A model generated the notes under the pieces. The model saw only the letters and a program-made list of their open reading frames with translations. It was not told the origin of the DNA and searched no databases. A DNA stretch of 64,000 nt, taken from assembly GCF_016801865.2 (NCBI RefSeq), contig NC_068938.1:181521948-181585947 (forward strand), written 5' to 3'. Shown piece by piece: positions 34,804 to 47,029 of the stretch. The DNA comes from Culex pipiens pallens (taxonomy: Eukaryota; Arthropoda; Insecta; Diptera; Culicidae). The position numbers were made by a program, and so were the translations under genes. Every line of letters begins with the position of its first letter. Position 1 is the stretch's first letter.

Positions 34804-34865
34804 TATTTAAGAAGTTCAATTTTCGAGTGATTTTAAAGCCTTGCCTCAGTGAGGTGAGGAAGGCA

Positions 34866-35828
34866 AAAACAAAAATAATCGTAAAACAAACATTGAATAT
34901 TACGCCCATTTAAAATGCTAGTCTTGATTTAATTTTTTTCAAAATATTTTTTTTGAATAGATCGGAAAATTTCACGAATGTTTCATGTTTTAACATTGAA
35001 AATCGGACCATTAGTTGCTGAGATATCGACATTAGGAAATGGTGGGTTGTTTAGGTGAGTCTAAGAAAACTTCAATTTTCCTGTTTCTTTTCCTTAAAGC
35101 GGCTGTATCTCAACAACCCGAGGTCCAATCTTCAATGTCTCTGTGACAATTTCATAGCAAATTTTCTGAACTTTTCAAAATAAATATTTTTAGAAATGGT
35201 CACTCCGGGACACTCTTTTAAAAATCGAAAAACCGCAAATATTTCGCTAGAATCAAACTTTTGGTGGCTATATCTTGAAAACAGAGTCCTTTATCAAAAA
35301 ATCTGTAAAGTACCTACTTTTCGATTGGAAATTCAATTTCACATAAAAAATTACGTCAAATTTGTTTTTGAATGAAATTTCGATTTTTCAAAAATCACAT
35401 TTTTTTTCAAAACTTCATAACCAGGCAGCAAATTTTTGACCATGTTTCTCTATGGCTTAAAAGTTGCGGGTTTTTGTCCCCTAAAACATATCAAAAAATC
35501 TCGAAAATCAAAAAATACGTATTTTGGGAAATTGAGTTTTTGTGATTTTTTTTTTCGTGTACCTACTTTTTTCTCAATGGTCCTCAACAATACCTACAAC
35601 TTTGCCGAAGACACCAAATTGATCAGAAAATTCACTCAACAGTTACAGCTGTTTGAATATTTACGAATAATTTTTGTATGGACAGCTGCCAAAATTGTAT
35701 GGAGACTTGTATGGGTGAACCAATAAAACAAAATAGCTTATTTGGTCATAGGGAAGGCCCCCACAAAGTTTGAGCCAAATCAAAAAATACAAATAAAATC
35801 CATTTCCGGTTTTGGTAGAGAATTGCTC
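34866..35828. mobile_element. right half of fold-back family A
   Basis: Begins near the family's central hairpin ('attacgcccatttaaaatgctagtcttgatt') and ends at the family terminus GAGAATTGCTC. The left half is absent, perhaps lost when the adjacent element inserted. Confidence 0.7.
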
Positions 35829-36504
35829 AAATATATTTTGTCTAAAAAATTAATTTAAAAGGATTAATTCAGTAACAATCGGTGCAATCAACGAATTTAC
35901 TGAATTTATACATGATAATGTTTTTAATTATTTTGCATGGGGAAATTTAAGAAAATTTCAAACCAAATATAAAAAAGTTGAATCACTTTTGACTGCAAAT
36001 TTAATTTCGCATCCATTTAAATAAAACAAATCATCGGCACTAGATATTGCCTTTTTAGTCCCGTAAAACATATAAAAAATAAAAATACATTATTGATACA
36101 TTTTTTTTCTAAAAATAGGCCCAACGTAGCAAGAAGATCACAAAATATCGGCAATGTGTGTAAGAGTGAGCTAGTGATGCTAGGAATTTGTTTTCTATTA
36201 ATGCCACTTTTCGTGAGTGTTCGCTCAAAATTTTGTTACAAATGGCAGCACTAGGCAGACACAAAGAAGCGCTGAAAGAAAAAAGAACTCAACCGATAAT
36301 AGAAATGACGTGGGCGCCAGTGCATTCTTGTCAGACCAGAATACAATTGGGAAATATTTTTGTGAAATGTGTTAATTTATTTATAAATTGCTTGTTTTTA
36401 AACTGCACTTTTAAATTATTAGGCAAAGATTTCTACAAAAATAAAGTCTATTTTGAAATGTTAGAATTAAACAAAAACGTGCAATTGGACCTAAGCCTCG
36501 CTTA
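35829..36504. other. AT-rich non-coding DNA
   Basis: No recognised element. The 148-codon frame at 36188-36634 runs into a MITE and has no domain; it is not called. Confidence 0.35.
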
Positions 36505-36733
36505 CACTGAAAAAAAAAATTATGGTAATATTCATCAGGTAATGGTGACAGATTTTGTGGCAAAAAAAATGATTAATTTTATCCCTGAAAATGATGAATT
36601 TTCATCAGTTTTTGATAAATATTCATCAGGTTAACATTTTTACACATTTTTTATGTAATATTACTCAAAAAAAGAGGTAATATTCAACCTACCAAATTTT
36701 CAACATTCCAAAATTCAACTTTTTTTTTCTGTG
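36505..36733 (+). mobile_element. small CACAGAAAA MITE, copy 1
   Basis: Starts CACTGAAAAAAA and ends TTTTTTTTCTGTG, about 230 bp. It carries 'gatgaatattcatcag'-like palindromic motifs. A second copy in inverted orientation is at 37305-37532 and a fragment is at 50862-51029. Confidence 0.7.
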
Positions 36734-37304
36734 TATCATGATCATTTCAAATTGAGTCCGACATTTGGCCCTTGAACCATACATTGGTCACCTCCGCTAC
36801 TATAGACTGTTGAATGATTTTAAACATTTTTTGATCACTCCATTCACCCTCGAAACACTTTTTCAGCGTTCACGTATCACTCCCGCGCCTTGTTTAAGGC
36901 CTTGATTTATGGCACTCAAAATTTCACCGACTATTTTTGGCAGTAAATTCCCCGATGGTGGGTGGGGACCCTTGGTTAATTGGTGCCTGATGTTCGCCAA
37001 AATTTGCATTCACAACGGATACACACAGCCCAGAGAGACTGTCTGGAACTGCCCAAAAGAGACACAAACAGAATAAAAATTGTTTCCGCGCTGCGCTGCT
37101 GCAATGTTTAATCTTTTGGTGCAAAAACATAAAAAAAAACAAGTACCATGTCTGCAAGCTGGTTCGAAAATTTATGCAGTATTTCTGTTTTTGTTCCCGC
37201 TGTTCATCTGCCATTGTTGCACACAATTTCGTTCGTTTTCGACAAAATGGTCGTGTCGAATGATTAATATTCAACTGGGGACGTCGCCGAAGCGCCGGAA
37301 GCAA
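36734..37304. other. spacer between inverted MITEs
   Basis: Moderate-GC sequence, apparently unique, flanked by oppositely oriented MITE copies. The 127-codon minus frame (36924-37307) has no recognised domain. Confidence 0.4.
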
Positions 37305-37532
37305 CACAGAAAAAAAAAGTTGAATTTTGGAATGTTGAAAATTTGGTAGGTTGAATATTACCTCTTTTTTTGAGTAATATTACATAAAAAATGTGTAAAA
37401 ATGTGAACCTGATGAATATTCATCAAAAACTGATGAAAATTCATCATTTCCTGGGGTAAAATTTATCATTTATTTTGCCACAAAATCTGTCACCATTTCC
37501 TGATGAATATTACCATCAATTTTTTTTCTGTG
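37305..37532 (-). mobile_element. small CACAGAAAA MITE, copy 2 (inverted)
   Basis: Starts CACAGAAAAAAAAAGTTG and ends TTTTTTTCTGTG. Nearly complementary to 36505-36733 over its whole length. The pair could form a ~230-bp stem around a ~570-bp loop. Confidence 0.72.
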
Positions 37533-39590
37533 AAGCTCGAAGTAAATGCAAAATGCATTCCATTCAAGGGTAGAGTTTATTTTTAGGTTATTTTTCTGTG
37601 TAGATGATTTAGTGATGTCATAAAGATGAAATCAAATCAGCAAATAATGCTCCCATTCGGACTTCATAAAAAGCTTTCTTCTCCTAACGACGTTCTGTTA
37701 ACCCTCGTCTGCCGTTTGACAAATAACGTGGGTCTTCTTGCTCCCGAAAGCCAATTCACTCATATTTGAGGATCCTTTTGTAGGTGACATCCAGTGTGGT
37801 TTCGTTATGCAAGCAAACCGAAAACCCCCCACAAACGAGCAGCATTGTGTCCATTTGGAGTGGGTGTGTGTGTCAGAATGTTTCTTTGATACTCGGACTT
37901 GGACAAATGGTCAGCTTCTGTTCCCCGGGATAACAACGACCACCGCCAGACGGTTCAAGATCAAAAGTCAACCCTCATTATGACCACTTGTGTTCGCAAA
38001 GACACTCGCACACACACACACGGGCGAGACAAAAGGTGCAGTTGGGGCTTTGTCAAGTGTGGAGTGGACGTAAATGGCGCTGTTACTGAACTGAACTGAA
38101 TAGAAGCTGACATTTTTTTTGTTTGTTAACGATTCTGCTTGGAATAAATCCAATTTTTCAAGGGAATCTTTCCACAACCAAAAAATCTACACAAATTGAC
38201 AGTTGAAGATAAAAAATAGGATCTAAATACTTGAAAATATGTACCTTGAGAATTGAATTTCTAATCAATGTATTGGGCAGAGTTCAAGCAACGTTTTCCA
38301 ACGCATTGTATGCAATTATTTAAAAAAAATCGAAAAACATGTTTAAAAAGTAGAGGGAGAGGGTGTAATAAATAATATTCTATTACTATTATTCTACGTA
38401 ATCTATGTGAAAAGCCTCAAAATTGTTCAAAAATAACAAATTTCTATAAATATTTCGTATTTTTTTAAACAATCATGCGGGGCACAATGTATTACGACAA
38501 TTCTATAGTTTTTTTTTTGAAAAGGTCCTATAAGCTATTGCGTTTCATATGTATATAGGACCTAATAAAAAAATATAGATTAAGGCAAAATGTACCGGGT
38601 TAAAGAAGTTTTCACTAGTCATCATTAGATAACATCGTTGTTTTTATAAATAACTCGACCAAACTTACAGTTAAAGATTGAATTAAAAATACATTTTTAA
38701 TGTTTTGGGCATTGAATAATTTTTGGCAAGAAATATATGAATAAACACTTTCAATAAATGCTTTTAACCTTGTCCAAAATTCATCTTGAAAAACTAATGA
38801 AAATTAGATCAAGGCAAACCATTTTAAATTTTAGCAAATAAAAAACTTAAGCTTTTTTTATACAACGATGCTTAAATTTTAGCAGCATGGTTTTGTGTTA
38901 GTGGACTAAAAAGAAATAATTTTATTTTGAAAAATATTTGTTATACAAAACACCAAATTCTAAACCATAAATTTAACATTGAGTAGATGTCAATTTCTTT
39001 GCTTCATTTTCTATTCCTTTATTGATATTTTTTCGGCTTTATAAAAAAAAATGAAAAGGTTTTCTAGTCATATCCAAACTTAGTAAACAAAATAAACCCA
39101 ATTATTGTAAACTTGGTTGGTGGTTGATTGAAAAAAAAAACAAAGCAGAAATCAACTAATTCTTTAAATCAAACTTTAAAAACTGTAAACAGTATTGAAA
39201 AATGATTATTATGACTTTTTTTAATATTCCGAGATTCCTGGAATTCCCGGGATCATACAAATTTGTTTCCCGGATCCCGGGAAATTATAAAATCTGAAAA
39301 ATAAGACACCCTACAATATGTGAGCATTTGTTGGCACTTCGGACAACGATTTTTTGTTGTATTTTTTATTTGTTTAGAACTTTGTGTGTACTTTTTCGAG
39401 ACCAGACTTTTTGCAAGTTGTAGGTTTTGCTTAGAATTCTTCAAAAGAAAAAATAGTGACACCCTGAAAAAAAAAAATATTCAATTCAAATTGGACTTTT
39501 GAAACCAATAACATTTTTAAGACGGAATAACTATTTTTTTAAATCTCAATATTGAGTATTTACCAGAGTAAAAAAAATAAAAGCTGCTCA
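37533..39590. other. non-coding DNA, no gene supported
   Basis: 37680-38100 is GC-balanced and may be single-copy. The remainder is AT-rich. 'Cccggga' repeats around 39245-39290 resemble a TIR-element edge but no partner end was located. Confidence 0.35.
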
Positions 39591-39889
39591 AATAAATATT
39601 TTTGCAATTACACTGTGAAACTGTCAACATTTCCTGTCCTTCTGGAGAAACGAAACGGCCTACTTTTCTCTACCATAAACAACAGAATGGAAAATTAATA
39701 CCTTTCAATACCAGTGCTGAAAAGTTCTACTGCCTGAAATGGGTGCTGAAAAGTTGAACTTTTCAACACTAGTATCGAAAAGTAACATTTTTCAATATTT
39801 TTTTGTTTTGAACGGTGAATTTACTTAACACATGGATGTTTGACATGAAATTCCATTCAAAAAGCGTTTTTCGGAATTGCAAAAAATGT

Positions 39890-40015
39890 TGTAAGCAACT
39901 CGTTGCAAAACTTGATTTTTTCAGCACTCGTCGTATTTATCCAACTCGGTAAACCTCGTTGGGTAAATGTACGACTCGTGCTAAAAAAACTTCTTTTTGC
40001 AACTTGTTGCATAAA
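39890..40015. repeat. imperfect palindrome
   Basis: 'gcaactcgttgcaaaacttg...cagcactcgtcgtatttatccaac' faces its complement 'gttgggtaaatgtacgactcgtgct...gcaacttgttgc'. A MITE core is likely, but termini and TSD were not resolved. Confidence 0.5.
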
Positions 40016-40067
40016 CTACTATTATATGAAGTTCCCTGAAAGAGTATTGAAAATGGGTCTTTGATCC

Positions 40068-40371
40068 AGGGTTGCCAGATTTTTCTGACAGAATAACGAT
40101 TTATCATTATCTGTGCCAGATTTGGACAGATTTTACATTTTCGAACATTTTTTTGACTCAAATGGACGAGTTTAATTGAAAATAAAAAAAATATTTCAAA
40201 GAAACTGTTAATTCAACCTTTTTGAGGCTGAACATGAGTTTTACCGTCAAAATTTTACATATTTTTGAACAAATTCATGGCCCTTTCCACATTCATATTT
40301 ATTAGTTTTCGTCTGCCAGATTTTTTTTTCGGTGCATATCCAGAGTTTTAAATTTTAACTTGACAACCCTG
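40068..40371. mobile_element. possible hAT-type MITE (CAGGGTTG ends)
   Basis: Left CAGGGTTGCCAGATTTTT, right TTGACAACCCTG, ~300 bp, with 'gccagattttt' repeated inside. Flanking octamers do not match, so integrity is uncertain. Confidence 0.4.
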
Positions 40372-40984
40372 CCTCTACCCAAATTTTTGACCATTGTTTG
40401 AAAACTGGTTTGCTTTGAGCAGGAACAAGTTTAAATGGGAATCAACCCGTAAAACTTGAGCATTTAGGTTAATTGTTCTGTGCAAGTATGTCGTTGAAAT
40501 TTGACAATTTTTACATACCAGGGGGTTCAACAATTTTTGCATAGCAGGAGGTTCAAGGGGATGGCTATGGGAATTCATTCCTCTGAAGTGTGCAACACGA
40601 TCCGAAGCCTGTGGCCAAGCTGATAAAAAATCATTTGGCAGAGTTGCCAATTTTCCGAAAAAAAAAATCTTCAATGTACTTTTAAAACGAATTTTTAGGA
40701 TTTTTTAATATGACAAATTGTGATGTTCATGTTTCATAATTTTTTTACTGATAACTGAATCGACATTTTCAGTCAGTTTTTCGCTGAACTTCAGTAACAA
40801 TTTATATAAAAAAAATTAAGCAATCTTTTCAGCCAAAATAATTGCGTTGAGTAATGAGAGTTTGATATGGAGATTTTTTTTCAGTGTAGTTCAATGGATG
40901 GTAGTAACCTGGTTAGTAAATTAGCTTTCATCAACAATAAAACGAGTTATATTGGAAAGTGGTTAAAAAACCAACTTAGGGGAA

Positions 40985-41455
40985 ATTGGACGAGTTTTCG
41001 GGTGAAAATAATTTTGAGACTGAAAAATCAAGTCTGTCATATAGAAATGGCCAAAACCTTTTTTTTTCAACATATTTATTGAGCGTTCTAACGCAAAATT
41101 TATCCTCTCGTAAAAAAATTACTAAACTAATTTTTAAAAAATGGAGCGTAACACGGCCTTCGACCCCTCCCTCCCCAACTGAGTTACGTTATAAAAGAAC
41201 GCTCCCTTATTTTTAAAACCGCTGTAGCTTCACAAGGATTGGACTTAGGACAATGGTCAATATGGATACTTGCATGAAAAATTGTCTACCGAATCCGATT
41301 CCCGCATTCGGTTTATGAAAATTTTGACGTTTAGAGTACTTAAAAAATCAGTTTTAGTAAATGATTTTAATTTTTTTTAGGAGAGTTGCTCCATCCTACA
41401 TTTTTTGTGAGTCTTTTTGTAACATCTCAGGCTATTTCCACCAAAAATTTGAACG
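40985..41455. mobile_element. fragment of the 21097-22286 MITE family
   Basis: Shares 'gagactgaaaaatcaagtctgtca', 'ggacaatggtcaatatgga' and 'aggagagttgctcc(at)c' with 21097-22286. Only one arm is present, interrupted by a small MITE at 41081-41206. Confidence 0.65.
41081..41206. mobile_element. 126-bp MITE with GGGAGCGTTC-type end
   Basis: Right end GAACGCTCCC, left GAGCGTTC (two bases shorter), flanked by TTATT (41076-41080, 41207-41211). It interrupts the 40985-41455 fragment exactly where the uninterrupted copy (~21920) reads through. Confidence 0.7.
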
Positions 41456-41459
41456 AAGG

Positions 41460-44173
41460 AAAATCGTGGGCTGTGATATTTGTACATTTTAAGAACATAA
41501 GTTTGAAATTGTTGAAAACTCCTTGGTCATTTGTGGTCATCCTCATGTGCAATAAAATTACCTTATCCAGCACACACACACACACCTTTTCCCGGAAGGC
41601 ATCCCACAAAGCAAAGTGGAAAATCTGTTCTTCGGGGAAAATGCCATCCTTCTCGACTTTGAACAACATACCCACTGGCAGCAGCAGCAGCCTAACCAAC
41701 CAAGAAATCCGTTATTGGATAAATATATAAATTTCCACTCATTTAAACGGGTGGGACGTGCTTGCTTACACTATCGTCTTCTGTGCTGGTCATTGGTGAC
41801 GGGCTACGTTTCTTGAGGTTATCTCCGGACGAGGACGACAGCCCGGTCCATCGCAGAAACTGGCAGGTTCGATAAGAGCAGCTGGACACAGTGATGAGCC
41901 CCGGGGGAAATTCAGTCGGCCATCATTGGCTCACTTTATCAGTTTTGATTGTTTGCATAGGTTTGAGCGAGGGCAGGGCTCGGTCAGCTGGTTTGAAGTG
42001 GTTTTGAGGCGTTTCGAGCAGTCGAGATATTAGTTGGATGGTTAAGGGCATTTGATTAAATAAATTTGATCTTAAATTGAGAGTAAAATTCTGAGAAATG
42101 ATTGTTAATCAAATTTGAGAGTGTTTCCCTCTAAACTTTAGAGTAATTTAGGTTAGAAATTTGTCAAATTCCTCTCAAATTGAAAGCACAATAACTCAAT
42201 GTTCCGTGAAATAAAAGCTGAATTGCGATACCACCAAAGTGGGTGAAATCGATATACATACAAGATTGCCGCACAGAAAAAAATACCCGGTGGAATCTTC
42301 ACCGAGGCCACTCTCCGCTCGGAATCAATTTCGCAAAAAGGATCTCGCGTCGTTCGATTCTTACTCCGTCAACCATCCGGCATCCATTCGGAACCGGGAG
42401 GCCGGAACCGATCCTCTGGAAAAGGCCCTCACTGCCAACAGGCTACTCCAGGCAAGATTGATGTATGCTGCGAGTTCAATTCCGACATTTCGTTTTTTCT
42501 TGCTCCACCGGCTGTTGTTCCCAGGACCCGGTATCTCTTTTCAAACGTCCCAAACGATTGCGACGATGGAATATGAGGGTTGGGGTAAATTGTCAATCGA
42601 TGCACGATTTCTAGTCTTTCAATATTCAATAATCTTCCACTTTTTTCTAAGTATCTACAATATGGAGTTCCTGATCGATTTGATGCCTTGGACAACATAT
42701 CTAGTATCACTGTAGTCCAACAACTGCCAAATTCCCCCCCAGCAAATTTCCGCCATCGGCAAACTACATCGACACTGCCATTCCTGCGGGGGCGCAATCC
42801 CTTGACGAACCCCGGGTTTGGTTGGAGCTGACTGTCTCTCTCTGGTTACACGACGAGCCTTGGCAGTTTTACTTTGCCGGTGCCGTGACGCCGCCGCCGT
42901 GATGGGTAATTGAAATTGATCTACATATCACGTACCAGGGTAAAGTAACTTGGTTGAATTGAAGGCAGCAGCAGGAATCACTTGGGCAGCTGATCAAGCG
43001 GCAACAAAAACACGTCAGTGTTCAGGTTTTGAGGGAAAAGGGCACGTGTCAATTCCGAGGTCGGATTTTTCGAGAGGAGCAAGTGGTTGTGCTATGTGAC
43101 ATCGGGCTGGGATTGATTGTAATGGAATTTGGTTTGATTTAGAGAAAAAAAAAGTTCCTTTGTTATGTCAATTGTCAAAAAGGCAAACGTTTCAAATTGC
43201 TTAAGAGTATTTTCAGCGAAAAAATCAAAGCATCAATTCAAAGTTTTTGTGGTTTGATTTATCAAAGTATTGGCTTTTTTTTCCATGTTCGAGTTAATGC
43301 CTTTTCTTTTAAGAGAAAAATCAAGTATATCAATTGAGATAGAAACCAACTAAAAACGAATAAAAATGGCTTTACCACCGTTGCTTTTGATTTGACAAAT
43401 CAAGTTGAACTAAATTTGAAAAGTTTAGATAATCACCAATTTTATCTGACAAATCATCACAGCACAGTGGTACAATTTTGACAATTGTTAACTTTTACAA
43501 AGTTCATTAACTTGAATCATATTATTTTAAGCTATAAACAGTTAGAATTCTGACACTACTTGGTTGTTTGGTCAATAAAGTTGCTTAACCTTTGTAAACC
43601 TTAGTTTAAGAAAAAGAATAAATTAGAATCACTTGATTTTTTATATGATCATTTCCAATTAAAGTGAGTTATCTAATTTACCTTAAAAATTTTTAATAAA
43701 TAAATGGTTTCATAAAATAATACATTCAGTCCATGACACGAAATTCGTTAATCGTTAAAGGTGTTTAAGGTAATTACAAAGAAGAATATAAAATGATAAA
43801 TTTGCTGTCTCTAAACCGGTTCCAAACTATCAAATTCCCAATAGATACTAAAATATATAAGTATAGTTTCAGCTGTTATAAATTACCTGTAGCTCAGAGT
43901 AACCCAATTTTAAAATCTGAAAATTCCCAACATCAAACTGTGTATTTCTTTTAGTTTTCAATTTTGCTTTTTTATGAATTTATTTTTCATAGGTTTGATA
44001 CAATCGTATTTAATTCTGACAAACACAGAAAATTGCGCAAATAATATTTTTTTTTAAATCCATCGATCCAAAATAAAATAAAAAAATATTTTAAAAGAGG
44101 TCAAAAATTTAGTCAATTTAGTTTCTATCATAAATAGGACACAAATCATACTTGTTTACTATATTGATAAGAC
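41460..44173. other. largely single-copy non-coding DNA
   Basis: 41560-43130 has higher GC, a short (CA)n at 41571-41586, and no recognisable protein; the 158-codon frame at 42239-42715 shows no domain. 43130-44173 is AT-rich. Confidence 0.4.
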
Positions 44174-44177
44174 TATT

Positions 44178-46106
44178 GAGCAATTCTCTACAAAATCGGT
44201 CTTTTTTCTTCAATTTTAATTTTTGTATTTTTTAATCCGACTGAAACTTTTTTGGTGCCTTCGGTATGCCCAAAGAAGCCATTTTGCATCATTAGTTTGT
44301 CCATATAATTTTCCATACAAATTTGGCAGCTGTCCATACAAAAATGATGTATGAAAATTCAAAAATCTGTATCTTTTGAAGGAATTTTTTGATCGATTTG
44401 GTGTCTTCGGCAAAGTTGTAGGTATGGATACGGACTACACTGGAAAAAAATAATACACGGTAAAAAAAATTTGGTGATTTTTTTATTTAACTTTTTATCA
44501 CTAAAACTTGATTTACAAAAAAACACTATTTTTATTTTTTTTATTTTTTGATATGTTTTAGAGGACATAAAATGCCAACTTTTCAGAAATTTCCAGGTTG
44601 TGCAAAAAATCATTGACCGAGTTATGAATATTTTAATCAATACTGATTTTTTCAAAAAATCGAAATTTTGGTCGTAAAAATTTTTCAACTTCATTTTTCG
44701 ATGTAAAATCAAATTTGCAATCAAAAAGTACTTTAGTGAAATTTTGATAAAGTGCACCGTTTTCAAGTTATAGCCATATTTAAGTGACTTTTTTGAAAAT
44801 AGTCGCAGTTTTTCATTTTTGTAAATTAGTGCACATGTTTGCCCAGTTTTGAAAAAAATATTTTTGAAAAGCTGAGAAAATTCTCTATATTTTGCTTATT
44901 CGGACTTTGTTGATCCCACCTTTAGTTGCTGAGATATTGCAATGCAAAGGTTTAAAAACAGGAAAATTGATGTTTTCTAAATCTCACCCAAACAGCCCAC
45001 AATTTTTCAATGTCGATATCTCAGCAACTAATTGTCCGATTTTCAATGTTAAAATATGAAATCTTTGTGAAATTTCCCGATCTTTTCGAAAAAAATATTT
45101 TCAAAATTTTCAAATCAAGACTAACATTTTATAAAGGCGTAATATTGAATGTATGGCCTTTTTGAAATGTTAGTCTTGATTTGAAAATTCCGAAAATATT
45201 TTTTTCGAAAAGATCGGAAAATTTCACAAATGTTTCATATTTTGACATTGAAAATCGGACCATTAGTTGCTAAGATATTGACGATAGAAAATGGTGGGTT
45301 GTTTGGGTGAGACTTAGAAAACATCAATTTTCCTGTTTTTAAACCTTTGCATTGCAATATCTCAGCAACTAAAGGTCGTATCAACAAAGTCCGAAGAAGC
45401 AAAATATAGAGAATTTTCTCAGCTCCTCAAAAATATTTTTTTCAAAACTGGGCAAACATGTGCACTTATTTAAAAAATGAAAAACTGCGACTATTTTCAA
45501 AAAAGTCACTTAAATATGGCTATAACTTGAAAACGGTGCACTTAATCAAAATTTCACTAAAGTACTTTTTGATTGCAAATTTGATTTTACATCGAAAAAT
45601 TAAGTTGAAAAATTTTTACGACCAAAATTTCGATTTTTTGAAAAAATCAGTATTGATTAAAAAATTCATAACTCGGTCAATGATTTTTTGCACAACCTGG
45701 AAATTTCTGAAAAGTTGGCATTTTATGTCCTCTAAAACATATCAAAAAATAAAAAAAATAAAAATAGTGTTTTTTTGCAAATCAAGTTTTAGTGATAAAA
45801 AGTTAAATAAAAAAATCACCAAATTTTTTTTACCGTGTATTATTTTTTTCCAGTGTAGTCCGTATCCATACCTACAACTTTGCCGAAGACACCAAATCGA
45901 TCAAAAAATTCCTTCAAAAGATACAGATTTTTGAATTTTCATACATCATTTTTGTATGGACAGCTGCCAAATTTGCATGGAAAATTATATGGACAAACTA
46001 ATGATGCAAAATGGCTTCTTTGGGCATACCGAAGGCACCAAAAAAGTTTCAGTCGGATTAAAAAATACAAAAAAAATCGTATGACCGAAATCCTAGAGAA
46101 CTGCTC
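44178..46106. mobile_element. full-length palindromic fold-back MITE, family A
   Basis: Starts GAGCAATTCTCTAC, ends GAGAACTGCTC, TSD TATT on both sides (44174-44177, 46107-46110). The ~950-bp arms are nearly perfect inverted repeats meeting at ~45140, where 'caagactaacattt' faces 'aaatgttagtcttg'. Because of the palindrome the same 135-158 codon frame appears on both strands; it is not a gene. This is the best-preserved copy and the reference for the halves elsewhere. Confidence 0.88.
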
Positions 46107-46110
46107 TATT

Positions 46111-47025
46111 ACAATTATTTCACAAAGCCTTTTCCCTTTCAAAATATCCTCAGTGAAATTAGAGGTTAAAAATTGGAATCACTTTTGGATTTTGCATACC
46201 TTACAATACCTAACTTTCGCTTAATTTGACTTTTTCAATAATTTCATACAAAAACCTTGCGTCTGCGGTCCAAGAATTCAAAACTTGTAAAAATAAATAA
46301 AAAGTTATTAGGCTGGTACAAATTTTATTTAAAGTTGTTGTCACCCCTCCCCCTCCCCCATTCAAGTAGGCCCGAAAAATTAGAGGGCAAAAAATTTTTT
46401 TTCAAGAAACCAACAAAAAACTTCAAAATTTAACGGAAATTTAAGTGCAATCAGCTGAAATTGATTTAAAATGCACTCCCCTGCGTTTAAAATCATTTTT
46501 AGCATGTTTGGGTTGATTTAAGCATCTTTTGAATTTTTGAAAATTTTCAATGTTTAATATCGCAAAAAAAATTTTGTCGCTGATTTTTTTTTCCATTTTT
46601 TGAAAACTAATCATTGCAAAACAACTGAACTAGTGTAAAATGCATTTTAAAACACTTTTTGCTTTGAAATGTTGAGACTATGGCTTGTTATTCAAATTTT
46701 GATTTTTTTTTTAATGATGAAGATATAAATACATATACAGGGTTTTTATTCCTTTATTTACTAAAAATTGCCTCAAAACTCTACAATAACATAACAAATT
46801 CACAATAGGTAGGGAAACTACTACTACAATGATTCTTTTTTACAAATTGTTGAAAATAGTTAAAAAAATCTATTTGAAAAAAATATAAACTCTTATTTCG
46901 TCTTTCTTAAGTTTTGTTCATAAAGTTTGAAGCAAATCTGAAACTTCTTTAGAGTCCTTTTTATTGTTTCCAATTAAATTCCCTTTTTTGTGTTTTCTAA
47001 TTTAAAGATTAAAGAGTTTGCAATT
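46111..47025. other. AT-rich non-coding DNA
   Basis: No recognised element or coding frame. Confidence 0.4.
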
Positions 47026-47029
47026 TAGC

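Larger units (their letters stand above)
32801..34865. mobile_element. TGCCTTCCTCAC...GTGAGGAAGGCA element
   Basis: Inverted ends TGCCTTCCTCAC and GTGAGGAAGGCA. The outer left flank has the palindrome CCACCATTAGGTGG. 'Ggctgacccggccaaaatcgg' and 'gattctgagtcgatatgtatac' are phrases recalled from an abundant mosquito repeat family. It is interrupted by the 33221-34803 MITE. The TSD is not obvious. Confidence 0.6.

Noticed and set aside
42239..42715. 158-codon plus frame
   Set aside because: No domain recognised and composition typical of non-coding DNA. It overlaps open frames in other phases.
44359..45934. Two near-identical 135-158 codon frames on opposite strands
   Set aside because: Mirror images created by the palindromic MITE.
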